A stretch of 62,000 nucleotides of DNA from Acanthaster planci (lineage: Eukaryota; Echinodermata; Asteroidea; Valvatida; Acanthasteridae), in the NCBI RefSeq assembly GCF_001949145.1, contig NW_019091606.1, positions 217,321 to 279,320 on the forward strand. Direction: 5' to 3'. The position numbers were made by a program, and so were the translations under genes. The notes under the pieces were generated by a model, which saw only the letters and a program-made list of their open reading frames with translations, made no database searches and was not told the origin of the DNA. Positions 48,501-57,784 of the stretch are shown piece after piece. The first letter of the stretch is position 1; the number at the start of each line of letters is the position of its first letter.

Positions 48501-49273
48501 GCTGACCAGAGCTACTCCGGCTTATTGGCCGAGTCGATCATTATGTCCGAAAGCCATGGCAACGTGGTGGTGTTCGCCAGTAGTGGATCCACGGAGTACG
48601 CGTGGAACGATGAGTTGACGTGGCAGTGGATACAGGCCAACCACACCACGCAGTGCGTGGATGTGATATTCGAGGCAAGTGACACTGTGGTTGGCATTGT
48701 CTTGAAGGACATTCTAATAACTGCTGAAAGGAAAGCACTCCAATAAAGACAAAGTCTGTCTTCCGGAGATCATTTCCTGAATGCGGTCCTCCAGTGTACA
48801 AGATTGTACTTTGTCTGTGGCATACCACATCCAGAATGAACAAGGGACAGTACAGTGACTTGTACTATGACACAATATCCAAAGACATGTGTTTGTTTGT
48901 AATTGTAATTTTACCGTTCATTCGTGAAGCATTTGGGAGAACGCTAATCTGATCCTGCACAGTATCATCTTACTGCAGTGTGGGGTCGGACTGGTGCAGT
49001 TCGTCCGAAAACTTAATATATGCGCTCGTTTTCCACTTCTCATACCCTTCACGTTCTTATTCAAACCAGGACTATATGGACACCTTGTCGTCTGTACCGG
49101 CCATGGCAGAGGGCGGTTTCAATGCAGCGAACAGCACCATCTTTGGCGCACCTTGCGAGACGCTACCGTTCTTCACTCCGCGCGAGATTAAGACGAACTT
49201 CATGGGATGTCAAAATCTTCCCATGGCCTGGTGGCTGTTCAAGTTTCAAGAGTCAAGGAACTCCAAGTCGTAA
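36042..49273 (+). CDS. Secreted clan-CD (legumain/caspase-like) protein lacking catalytic residues, 7 exons
   Basis: Exons 36042-36543, 43077-43198, 45528-45668, 46774-46960, 47476-47657, 48420-48674 and 49070-49273 join in frame to 530 residues plus TAA. I chose ATG 36042 (G at -3 and +4) over the poorer-context ATG 36018, which adds eight residues. Residues 1-26 (MEFLRCSFLSSILMGLVLMK...) form a signal peptide. Residues 30-255 are a Cys-rich region I do not recognise. Residues 268-530 follow the order of a legumain/caspase fold: strand VLISGGW (270-276), helix NIRGMYSMLREHGF, strand LVIYL (354-358), then strand RIYVIADQSYSG (401-412) and VVVFASS. In active relatives the third strand ends in His-Gly and the fourth in (A/S)C(Y/E)SG; here they read NSPTTNDG and QSYSG. 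Three N-glycosylation sequons (NYT, NHT, NST) support a lumenal or secreted location. No membrane anchor is seen. Fold assignment is by eye. Confidence 0.8.
36544..43076 (+). other. Intron 1 (6.5 kb)
   Basis: No second gene is supported. It contains the palindromic MITE at 40841-41220 and a GC-rich patch at 39340-39540. At 38608 a TTACCCTAAA...GGGGGCGG segment resembles the TTAACCCCTAAAGCGG segment at 56200. Confidence 0.6.
40841..41220. mobile_element. Palindromic MITE (CAATACGGGCG termini)
   Basis: 380 bp between CAATACGGGCG and CGCCCGTATTG. The arms are long: TGCGCCTCCAAGA, GCGAAAT, GACCGTATTCGCGGCGT and CCCAATTTCAGTC recur in mirrored order. The right arm carries about 50 bp absent from the left. 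The same arm sequence occurs at 61788-61937 beside the piggyBac pseudogene and as a fragment at 1125. Confidence 0.8.
43077..43198 (+). CDS. Exon 2
   Basis: 122 nt, phase 1 to 0, acceptor AATACAG and donor GTAAGT. It encodes (G)DGECIHILEKRRCRNKLHR, then KSGRRRCEVNFLPLVHLEGDS. A basic Arg/Lys-rich stretch with three cysteines is a possible furin-like or heparin-binding region (inference). Confidence 0.78.
43451..44217. mobile_element. 767-bp element with CTTA..CTTYTCACAC termini
   Basis: CTTAGACACTTTTCACAC at 43451-43468 and GTGTGAGAAGGGCTTAAG at 44200-44217 match at 14 of 18 positions as inverted repeats. The interior has several TAACCCTGGG words and mirrored GGGTTAA words. It is non-autonomous; no transposase frame is present. 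Confidence 0.68.
45352..45385. repeat. 34-bp perfect palindrome with no spacer
   Basis: AAATCTTCATCTTCATG is followed directly by its exact reverse complement. It lies in intron 2, 143 bp before exon 3. It is too short for a typical animal pre-miRNA. Confidence 0.9.
45528..45668 (+). CDS. Exon 3 (Cys-rich, N-glycosylation sequon)
   Basis: 141 nt, phase 0 at both ends, acceptor CTACTGCAG and donor GTAAGT. It encodes KKEQQLRCFSNTGSFGSCPQ, then YRTDVGNYTNRCELSHNTY and RCEIPVQH. Four cysteines and an NYT sequon fit a disulphide-bonded extracellular segment. A longer open frame continues past the donor but loses similarity. Confidence 0.8.
46277..46520. mobile_element. Palindromic hAT/P-type MITE with 8-bp target duplication
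   Basis: 244 bp flanked by TTTCAGAG on both sides (46269-46276 and 46521-46528). Ends GACGGACGTATATAA and TTATACACGTCCGTG are inverted repeats, and the arms extend about 100 bp inward (CTGGACTTGCAA, GGCCATTTTACYGAGC, GAATACAAAGC). The 8-bp duplication fits hAT or P superfamilies. Confidence 0.87.
46774..46960 (+). CDS. Exon 4 (start of the caspase/legumain-like fold)
   Basis: 187 nt, phase 0 to 1, acceptor TTCTGTAG and donor GTAAGT. It encodes VNSRCKYYEICDQAVLISGG, then WNRQISQQRHAQNIRGMYSM and LREHGFKRPNIKTFFADSGD. This matches the first strand, first helix and second strand of clan CD peptidases (compare legumain: strand, HQADACHAYQ-type helix, strand). Confidence 0.82.
47476..47657 (+). 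CDS. Exon 5 (region of the expected catalytic His)
   Basis: 182 nt, phase 1 to 0, acceptor ATTTTTAG and donor GTAAGT. It contains LVIYLNSPTTNDGTSLLWDT. In active clan CD enzymes the equivalent strand is followed by a catalytic His-Gly. No His is present in this loop. DTDNNG could bind a metal, but that is speculation. Confidence 0.82.
47779..47832 (+). repeat. Two-copy 24-bp tandem repeat
   Basis: CAATGACTGAAACACCTTTT-GTC occurs twice head to tail in intron 5. A simple local duplication. Confidence 0.85.
48420..48674 (+). CDS. Exon 6 (region of the expected catalytic Cys)
   Basis: 255 nt, phase 0 at both ends. I prefer acceptor TTTCTACTTTCAG at 48419. An in-frame alternative at 48392 (CTGGCAG) would add nine residues (IIVGSFYFQ) and has a poor pyrimidine tract. 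The exon encodes RIYVIADQSYSGLLAESII, where active relatives have a Cys at the first Ser of QSYSG, then VVVFASSGSTEYAW and QANHTTQCVDVIFE. It appears to use a GC donor (GAG|GCAAGT). Confidence 0.8.
48675..49069 (+). other. GC-AG intron
   Basis: The donor GAG|GCAAGT keeps all other consensus positions, and the acceptor is AACCAG. Using it joins VDVIFE to DYMDTLSSVPAM in frame. Without splicing the frame ends after 19 further codons at 48746. No GT donor in frame is visible nearby. Confidence 0.7.
49070..49273 (+). CDS. Exon 7, terminal coding exon
   Basis: 204 nt from acceptor AAACCAG to TAA 49271-49273. It encodes DYMDTLSSVPAMAEGGFNAA, then NSTIFGAPCETLPFFTPREI and MAWWLFKFQESRNSKS. There is no hydrophobic tail, so no GPI signal or membrane anchor. 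Confidence 0.8.
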   Translation, partial: DYMDTLSSVPAMAEGGFNAANSTIFGAPCETLPFFTPREIKTNFMGCQNLPMAWWLFKFQESRNSKS

Positions 49274-52038
49274 AACGACCGACATAGAGAGCCTGAATTT
49301 GTATGTTATTTTGTCGATACGGTGGACTTAAAACATTCGGTATGGAAAATATTTCAATTAGCTGTGTAGTTTTCAAGTTGAACTATGTTAAAGTTCCAGG
49401 TACAGGATAAGCCTGGTACGTACGGTGCTTGTGCCTTCGAAGGAGAACATATATTCAAAATGGAACCGTTTCATGGCTGGTTCTTAGTCCGCTGCCTTCT
49501 CAATTATCGGCTGTCATACAAATCTTTACAACAGTTTTCCGCATGAGTGACACAAATGCTATACCATTAAGAGGTCAGTTTTAGATAATATCACAATAGC
49601 CTACCGGCCGACCTTGTAGTTAGAAATGGAGTCAACATTTGATGGGGTGTACTGCATTGTGAATTACGTCAATTTCTGTGGTCGGCAACAAATTCATAAA
49701 CCTGTTGTGACAGATCATCTGTTCAATATTCACAGCGTTTAACATTGTTGTTGTAAACATCTTGTATTACGGTAAATCCGTTTGTAACGAGTGTGCATAG
49801 CTTATATAACATTTACTGGCCCCACTTCCCTATTTTTGACGTTGGAATATTCTCCATACAGAACCACCTAGTTGTAAATGATTGTATATAAAGAAATAGT
49901 ATTATCAACTGTTTTGATTGATGCGACGATACTTCTGCGCTAATTCTCGTAGCACTTGATTGTCAAGGAATTGGTCATGTGGAAATAGGGAAACTATTGT
50001 GGCATCTTTGCTCTCTAGATCAACTTCTATTTCAGGAACATGTATATTAGATTGTACAAAACAGGTACATGTACTTGAAAGCGAAGCAAGGTGATAGTGT
50101 GCCTACTCAAGTTATTTTTCGGGAGAAAAATCGTTAAGAACAACTGTCATTTTAGCATAATATGTTTCAACTTATTTATTACATGTACTTCTCTCGTGTA
50201 AACGGGTGATTTACAACATATTTCTGCAGGACAAACATCCATACAGCGCAATGTAAGTTTCTAAAGTCCGTCATAGAAGAAGATGCAGTGTGTTAAATTT
50301 CCTTTGCAACGACGCAGCTTTTTTCTTTTTTTTTTCTCATATGCAGTTAATGTTTTGCTGGTACAAGTTGTTCATTGGCCTGGAAAACGAGGTTGAGAGG
50401 CTACTTTAAGTTTTTACGTTGCACAAACTGCTTGTAGTCCTATCATTTGAAAAAATGTTGAGGAAGACCGCTGTCTTTTTTCAAATTTGTTGTTCTCTCC
50501 TTCTTAATAATTTCTCCAGTACAGTTATGGGGACACTTTTGTTTGTCTGCTGTTGTCATTAAATTTGCCTGATTTTTGGGGGGGTTTGTTTTGTATTGTT
50601 GGTCATATGCATAGGCCTATGGTTGGATTTGTGAGCTGACTTCATTCGCAAATATAATCTCTCTTGAGATGGAACATCTTTGGACAAGATAATGTCTGGT
50701 AGTTTAAAAACGTATTTAAGCATGTTTTATCTCCCTCGCACACTTGACTGCCCATTGTACATATAGGAAGCATATTATCCATTGTACATACAAATAAGAT
50801 TATCTATTATGCTTTGTCATCTCTATGTTAATGTGCCTTTAATGACTGTATATACTGTCGTGTGCTTTCGGTACAACCTATGTAAACGGTGTAAGGCTGA
50901 ATTAAAAAAGTAATTATACACCCATACCGTTGAGGTCTTTACGGTGTATATGAGTCATTTGGCACCAACGTTGTGAATTCTTGTGTGTAGCAGCAAAAAT
51001 GTGGATCTGTGCCACTTCGGTGTGGTTCCAATGAAATATGCTGTGCTACGCCACGGTATTCAGCTTGAGTCAGTCCGTTTTAATCGACGGCTCCACGAAA
51101 TTAACCCTGTTTATCGCGTAACCCCCTTCACTTTGATTTGAATTGTGGATTTCGGTCTGAGATTCGTGTTTTGTCATTCGATTAAAAGTCTCTTTGAGGT
51201 TTCCAAGATGGCATTTGGCCTATCAGTGTGAAGATGAGCCCCGATTTTCCCATTTTAAAAGTAGGTCTGTAAATAGAACTCATGGAAAAAGAAATGAAAT
51301 GAACATTTTGCTAACAGAAAAAAAATTTCCAGCTTTCGAAACGCTTTTTTGGTTGGGATTCAGCATCCTAATTGGTAACTTTTCAATAGCAGCCCATGAG
51401 CCAGCTGAACATCCTTTCTCATGGTTACCACAAAATGAAATCGAGATCAATGTCTGCTTTGTCGTCGTTGTGATTTCAGTGCATGGACAATCAACACAGC
51501 CGTCCACGAGCACGTGAAAATCGGTTGGTGTTATGTTAGGATCGATTGGTATTTGTTGACGCGTGTAAAGGGGTTCTTGCCTGAAATCTGGAAGAGGTGC
51601 TGCTCAAATTTACGACATTAAAAAAAATCAATTACTCAAATATTTGAACATACCTGTTTGCCGAGTGTTTGATGAAGCTGAATTTGGGTTGACACTTGTT
51701 GAGTAAAAGGCGTCGGCAAAACTTTATCCCAAAAATTGGACCGCAAGCCAAATCATTTCCGGTTGTTATTTTTATTGTGTGACAGAGACACATCATGTAC
51801 CGTACCCCGTTATTTCCAGTATAAAAATGTCCTTGTTCTGCATTTTTTGAGCCTTAACGAGGGCGTTCCGTTTGTCTTATTGGTTTGTTTTAAAGGTATA
51901 GATAATTGCCGAAAACTGTTTGAATATCTTACTTTTGAAAGATCGGTAAAAACACATGTGTAAAACACACAGTTAGTGTATGGAGAAAACAGAAATACTG
52001 ATTATGAGGATACACCATGTACTTTCTTCTTTGGGAAG
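49274..52038 (+). other. Probable 3' UTR and downstream intergenic DNA
   Basis: AT-rich and non-coding. A candidate ATTAAA poly(A) signal lies at 50901-50906, with GT-rich sequence after it. Two Pumilio-type TGTACATA words (50756-50763 and 50783-50790) sit in a 27-bp duplicated unit. No gene is supported to 52038. Confidence 0.5.
50901..50906 (+). terminator. Candidate poly(A) signal ATTAAA
   Basis: Variant signal 1.63 kb after the stop codon, followed by GTTGAGGTC and GGTGTATATGAG. An earlier ATTAAA near 50560 is a possible alternative. No AATAAA was noticed before 52080. Confidence 0.35.
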
Positions 52039-52322
52039 CAGTGGCGTGTCCAGCGGGGGGGAGGAGGGGAAACCTTTTTAATAAAGAAACTTTCAAAGGT
52101 GAGTAGGAAAGAAAGTACTTATATTTATATAAGTATATTTATATATCAAATATTAGCACCAAAACCCTTAGAAACAGCACCATGAAATAAAAGCAAGGAT
52201 GTCGAAATCGTGAGCAAACTTTTGACATTTTATTCTCCCTAACATTATGTTGAATAAACCCAAAGCTGCATTCGAGTTTGAATTTGCGCCCCCCCCCACA
52301 CCAAAAGCGGGGTACGCCGCTG
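52039..52322. mobile_element. hAT-like MITE (CAGTGGCGTGTCCAGCGGGG)
   Basis: 284 bp from CAGTGGCGTGTCCAG to GCGGGGTACGCCGCTG. G-rich at the left, C-rich at the right, AT-rich inside, like the elements at 14175 and 31339. No clean 8-bp duplication was recognised. AATAAA words inside it are probably unrelated to genes. Confidence 0.7.
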
Positions 52323-53502
52323 GTGAGGGAACTTCTCCCTTTGGAATGTCAAACTTAACTGCCCTACGTTTTTCTAAATAGTAGGGAAAACCAGACTTAA
52401 ATAAAGGCTATCTCGGTTTTTTTGGACGTGTCAAAATACTCTTGTTTCTCATAATTTCTGTTCCAGTTGGATCCTGCTTTAGCCTATCGCAGAATTTTTT
52501 GTGGTTCCAATTCTTGGATGTAGACTTTTTTAAAGGGAAGGTCCCGCAAGGCTAAGACTATTTCCTCTTATAACTGGCAATGACAGTAAAGCAGATGATG
52601 TGTCCCCAAAATGATGTTTGATGACAAACACAAGAGTACACCGCATGGGGGAAGAGGGTACCTTGGCAGTACACGGCTGGGTTTTTGCCGTGCTTTGCGT
52701 GTGTTTGGCCCAAGTCTCTCTCCCTAAAGAAGCCGCAGATACTGCATTGGAAGAGCTTACACTTTGTTATGATTCCTGTACGTCGTAACCAACGATTTCG
52801 TAAACAGTTCAGAGCAACGTCACTGACCTTGGCAGTCTCGCACGTAAACAATTTGCTTCACCGCTTAATACCGACAAGGCAGGCCGAACTCCCGCGGCTT
52901 AAATTGTGGTCTGATCAGGGTAGAGACGACTAAACTGGCCCTATCATTTTGCCATTATTGATGGATTAATTTAGGTTGTGTGGGTATTTTAATTCGTTCA
53001 AACACAATTTTTCTGGTGAAGAGCAGGGTTTTACAAAAACAAAATACACAGCGAATGGCTTCCTCTTCAAATTAGCCCCATTACCAGAAAAAAAGTGCAC
53101 GTGGCAAAGCGCTCAGGGCTTTACCACGTTCTGGTGACCATATAGAATTTTGGGGGTTTGGGTTGGTACACATATTTGCAATGAGAGGCTTTTCTTTGAT
53201 TACTTTTGGTTTGATTCTCTGTGTAGCCATGTGGCTTTATTGGCCTCAAAAGTTTTTTTTTTTTAAAATATAGCCTACCGCCACTGCAAGGATGTTAACT
53301 TTATTGAAATGAAAAAAAAAACCTCCTGTTGAAGATCAGGAAATTCATGATGTTTTGATTTCAAAGATAACAAACCCAGATTTTCTAGACTAGCAGCCAA
53401 CGTCTTGGCTTTTCTCGTTTTCTTGATACTGTTTTATGCATTGATTGTGGAATTATATATAATGAAGTTAGATTTTATCATGCTTGGACATATTATTTTG
53501 GC

Positions 53503-54305
53503 ACGTTAAAATGGCGCTGAAGAAACATCCTTGCTGTTCCAGCTTAAAATTGGCGTATGGTAGAAATCAATTATTTCTTTCACAATTTTGCAAAGTGTAA
53601 TGAAACAGCTGTGAATGTCGAAGCACCATCTGATGAACAAACTACGACAAAATCAATGGTATCGTGGCGTCTCCCGTCTGGCTGGATGTCATTAACTGCT
53701 ATCTCAGCAACTTTTGGGGCATCCAACCAGCCCACGTCTCTCGAACTCTGTTCGCTCCATGCAAGGGGATGGCCGATTTTCAGGCAACATCAGTTCACCA
53801 GTTGATTTGTGAATATTTCTACACATAAAAAAATGACATTTATCTCTGCCCAGTCCTTTCCCAGAAAAGAATTGTTCAAAATCCCCCGACTCGTATAGTA
53901 CTAGTCGTCTTTTGACTGGCTATTTTGTATTTTTCTGTATTTTTTGGCAAAATTTATTATATGCATACGCCCAGAAGTTGAAATTTGACATGCATAACAT
54001 GTTGCTGAAGAGAGATCTTTCGTGTTAACAGTGTGGCTTCACAGATATGTTTGTGCCAAAAATCAATTCTTTCTTTCGTAGTTTTGCAAAATTTAATTTA
54101 ACAGCTGCCTAAGTTGAAACACCTGCGATTGTGGGAAAAATCAATGCCATCCTGGCTTCTCCAAATTCGCTGCAATTTCATCATCTGCTAATTCAGCAAC
54201 TTTTTGGAGGGCCAATCAGTGAACTACTTTTAAACTGTGTTTACTGTGTTTGATTCGTCCAACCGGAAGGCTGTTTTTCAAATAGCATTTTCTCAGGTGA
54301 CCAAT
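53503..54305 (+). repeat. Direct duplication, two diverged 310-bp units
   Basis: 53503-53812 and 53993-54305 align through GCTGAAGARA, AAATCAATT.TTTCTTTC, TTTTGCAAA.T.TAAT, ACAGCTG, CAGCAACTTTT and CAACC.G. Divergence is heavy. About 180 bp separates the units. Confidence 0.65.
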
Positions 54306-55334
54306 CATTACATTCGAGTTAGTTAATAATGCAAAATTTCCGCATAAAGCCCCGCAGCCCTCAACCGCAAGCTTGACAAGCGTTTACCTCCTGGTAACGC
54401 AAAGATCTTCGGGCATTCACATCATTAAAACCAGAATCTGACAAAAAGAAAAAGAATTCACCAGGGGAAAGGAGAACAAGGAACACCAGAAGAGTAGCGA
54501 TGGCGCGCATCGCTAGCCGGTGCATGGCACTGGTTCTTCTAACTACCTGGATCACAAGGTAAGATGAACAATTTATCACGATGTCCTTTTTCGCTCCAAA
54601 ACGGTCGAACGCTTGGTTTTACAGGAATTCGGTGCCAACAGATCTTCACAAAAATTGGATAATTTCTCTGCTGGAAATTTCATTGTGTTTGGAATATATC
54701 TCCAAAGATTTTGTTGTAACTGTGCAAACATTTCGAGGATTTCATTTTCTAAGTTTTTCTTTTGGAAATTCCCAATCGTTTCCTTTTTGTCAGAATTTTC
54801 TTAACTAAAATTTAAAATGCAGGTTTGATAGTGTTCGCATTTCGAAGGCAATGGAACAAAATCGATCTTTTCCTTCAACTGAACAGTGATTACGAAAATG
54901 TATGAGGGTGAGTACATACACATGCATCACTTGCTAAGACGTCAAGTATGAACTGACTTTAAAGCGAGTGCAATACTTGAAATGCGTTCACTGATTCTTG
55001 TTTAAATGATGATGATAAAACAGTCTCATACCTACGACAGCCCATGAGTGCCATAATGAATGCATTTTCAAAAGTGAATTATAGTCTTACAAATAAGAGA
55101 AGTATATTTTTTATGTCCGGTTTAAATATATACGAAATATGTATATATAAGGGTACCAAACTCTTAATGAAATATATATCACGAAATATGTCTATTTCAA
55201 GTTTTTCAAGTTCGTCTGAAAGTGTATTTTTCCAGATTTTGTTTTCTGAAAAGGTGAAGTTTACAAAATGCATTGATGAAATTGAGGGCGTTCGTTGTGT
55301 CAGGAAGGCAGGTTGTTTAGACAATGCATACGGT

Positions 55335-55612
55335 GCGTTCGAAAAATATGTCCCCTAGAAACAAACATCCCAAAATATATCTCATATATCTCATAAAACG
55401 AATTGTTCTAAAAATAGATCTGGTAAAAACGAACACCAAAAAAGTATATCGCGTAAAACCTTTGTTTCAAATATAGAAAAGTGTCTCTAAAATGGGATTT
55501 TTCATAAAGTGAACTTGAAACTTTATAACTAGCCAGAACGAACTTAGAAAAATAGATCTCGTAAAAACAAATTATACATAAAATATATCCCATTAAATAA
55601 AATGTTAGGTAT
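55335..55612. repeat. Degenerate AT-rich array, period about 30 bp
   Basis: Words such as AAATATATCTC, AAATAGATCTGG, AGTATATCGCG and AATAGATCTCG, each followed by TAAAA(A)CRAA, recur roughly every 30 bp. Related words on the other strand occur at 55115-55200. Open frames here are short and low-complexity. Confidence 0.55.
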
Positions 55613-56290
55613 GTTTAATATGCTTTAAATTTAAGAAATGTTTACATCACTTTTTCAAAACCTATAGTTCCTGGAACCAGCGTAAATACCACATTTTTGC
55701 GTCTCTGTCTCTTATCACAAAACATTATTTCTTTCGATACAGTTTAATCACGCCCAGCAAAAGTGTCTTCACAAACCACACTCAGTGTAGGTTACGTCCC
55801 GTTGTTGTCCTTTGTATATTGCTTTATTGGAAATTAATAATTTCTATTCAAAACAAATCCGAATGGATGTCTGTATTAAAAGTATAATGAGATTCTGTTT
55901 TCATATTTATTTTTTGATGTTTGACGATGGAGCCATTTCTGAAAAATGAAAGATTTAAATTCCAGAATGAGCTTTGAAAACAAACCGAAAATATGCAACG
56001 AAATAAAAAAATAATTGTAGGAAAATGTTTGCGTGAAATTGTTGGAAACACGTACATACATAACATTCCAGAATCACAAAGGGGGATATTCAATGAAAGG
56101 TGAAGATTTGAGTTGAATGGTACAAATAAAAACATTTGTTTAGTAGCACAACTGGGGTGTTCAGGGTTGCAGAGTTGCGCAATAGTCTGATTTGGTTTGT
56201 TAACCCCTAAAGCGGTGGGGGCGGGATCCGCCCACATAGCGGTCAAAATTGTTCGGGCGGGAACTATCTCCGTAAATTGCTGAGTAGCTA
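55613..56290. other. Intergenic, nothing certain
   Basis: No gene supported. TTAACCCCTAAAGCGGTGGG at 56200 looks like a piggyBac-type terminus (TTAA followed by CCC) and resembles a segment at 38608, but no matching second end was found. Confidence 0.4.
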
Positions 56291-56708
56291 TAGAGGGATC
56301 CCAATACGACGCTTTTAGCGTCGATCTGCGCACTTCCGCGTTTGAAAACGAGGCTGTATGTGTCAGCTTCAATTCTTAATACGATCAGACGATTGAAAGT
56401 AAGGAGTCAAGACACAAAATACATAAAGGTATGTTAAATTCAGACTTTTTAGGCTGCAAATTTTTGTGGAAGAGTCTTTCAGGATGACCTGAAACGTAAA
56501 ATCAAAAGGAAAAATAACAATTTAACGCTAACTCCCTGCAATGGTCCTGTATCTTGTGCAGTGGGCGTGATTTAAACTGAAGTCGCGTCACACTTACGAA
56601 CCGGATGCTCCATGTACTGTGTGAACTCCGCGGGCGCGCGCGAGCAAGTTCAACACAGAGAGTTTCGATGCAGATATGCGCAGACGACGCTAATATGAAA
56701 ACCCTCTA
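56291..56708 (+). mobile_element. 418-bp MITE with TA-flanked TAGAGGG termini (copy B)
   Basis: It starts CTA-TAGAGGGATCCC and ends GAAAACCCTCTA-TAC, flanked by TA as in Tc1/mariner-type insertions. Subterminal regions contain ACGACGC and GCGTCG words. The interior matches 28095-28545 in reverse orientation. Confidence 0.78.
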
Positions 56709-57784
56709 TACTTTTTTCGCAATGTCAATTTTTGCAGTTCTGCGTCACCGGCTTCGGACAGGAACAACCTGAACTGTGTCAAGTTCAATAAACGGCTGCT
56801 CAGGCCAATCAACAAGTTAGAATGCGAGTGTCCACCTGTCCCTGAGTTCAGTTCTTTGGTTGTTTTCATGCGGGGTTAAATAAAACAACTTATCATGGAA
56901 ATATTTCAAAGCCCCTGAATTTCAGAGGCGTACAGAAAATTGCACTCAAAATTTCTCCAAGCAAAAGCATTTTCTGAAGGCCAAAGAGAAAGTTAACTAT
57001 AGCAGGAATCTTTATGTTTTCTCGGTGAATTCATCAAAAATAAGACCTGCACTGGTGCTCTGGAATGAGATCTTTCATTGTTTGCGTTTTATTTGCTTTA
57101 ATTTTATAGGACTCTGCCACAGTAATTTTCTGATGCAATTGTTTGTCTTGAAAGTTCCGGGGCATGTCAAAAATGCTCGAAATTTTATGCAGTGGTATGC
57201 GACTTTGCAAAAGTGTGATGTCATAGAGAGAAACCTTAGTATTGCAGCTATTTCTGCACCAAAATTTACCCATACTTTGGTGATTCGTTCATTTGGGATC
57301 ACGTGTAGACAAGCAAAGCAAAGTGTTCTCAAATAGGTTCTTATTACATGTGGCAAAATTTGCGTTTACTTTTCAAAGAAAATCCCCAATGAAGAGTGCA
57401 TTGCAGTAATGACTTCCATAACATCACAGTAACAGCGCCCTCAAATGTCAGGATTGTTGATAAACCCATGACATCAGAAACCAAGGCCATACTCAAAAGC
57501 ACATGATTTTTAAAAGAGTGATTAATTTGGCTTTTCTGTTCTGCTATCTTCCTAATCACGTTTTACAAATACTAACTTATTCCCACCAAAGTGGGAAATG
57601 TGTATCAGTGTTTATTTGTGAATTACATTAAAAAAAAGAAAAAAGGATGGGCGATTTGAACATTTTAAAAGTGTGCTTTTTATGGAGTTTTTCCCATGCA
57701 AGCTGTGTGAAGAACAACTTACACAAGCATACCCAAGTACAATTCATGTCCTGGACCCTTAAAAACAAGCCCTCTTAAATTTGA
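56709..57784. other. Intergenic, nothing recognised
   Basis: AT-rich DNA. Overlapping frames on both strands at 57025-57356 show no recognisable protein. Confidence 0.55.

Noticed and set aside
52558-52851. 97-codon minus-strand frame with many cysteines, possibly an antimicrobial-type peptide
   Set aside because: No signal peptide in frame, no convincing acceptor, and no family cysteine pattern I recognise.
55848-56372. 174-codon minus-strand frame
   Set aside because: It partly covers the TA-flanked MITE and AT-rich DNA, with no domain.
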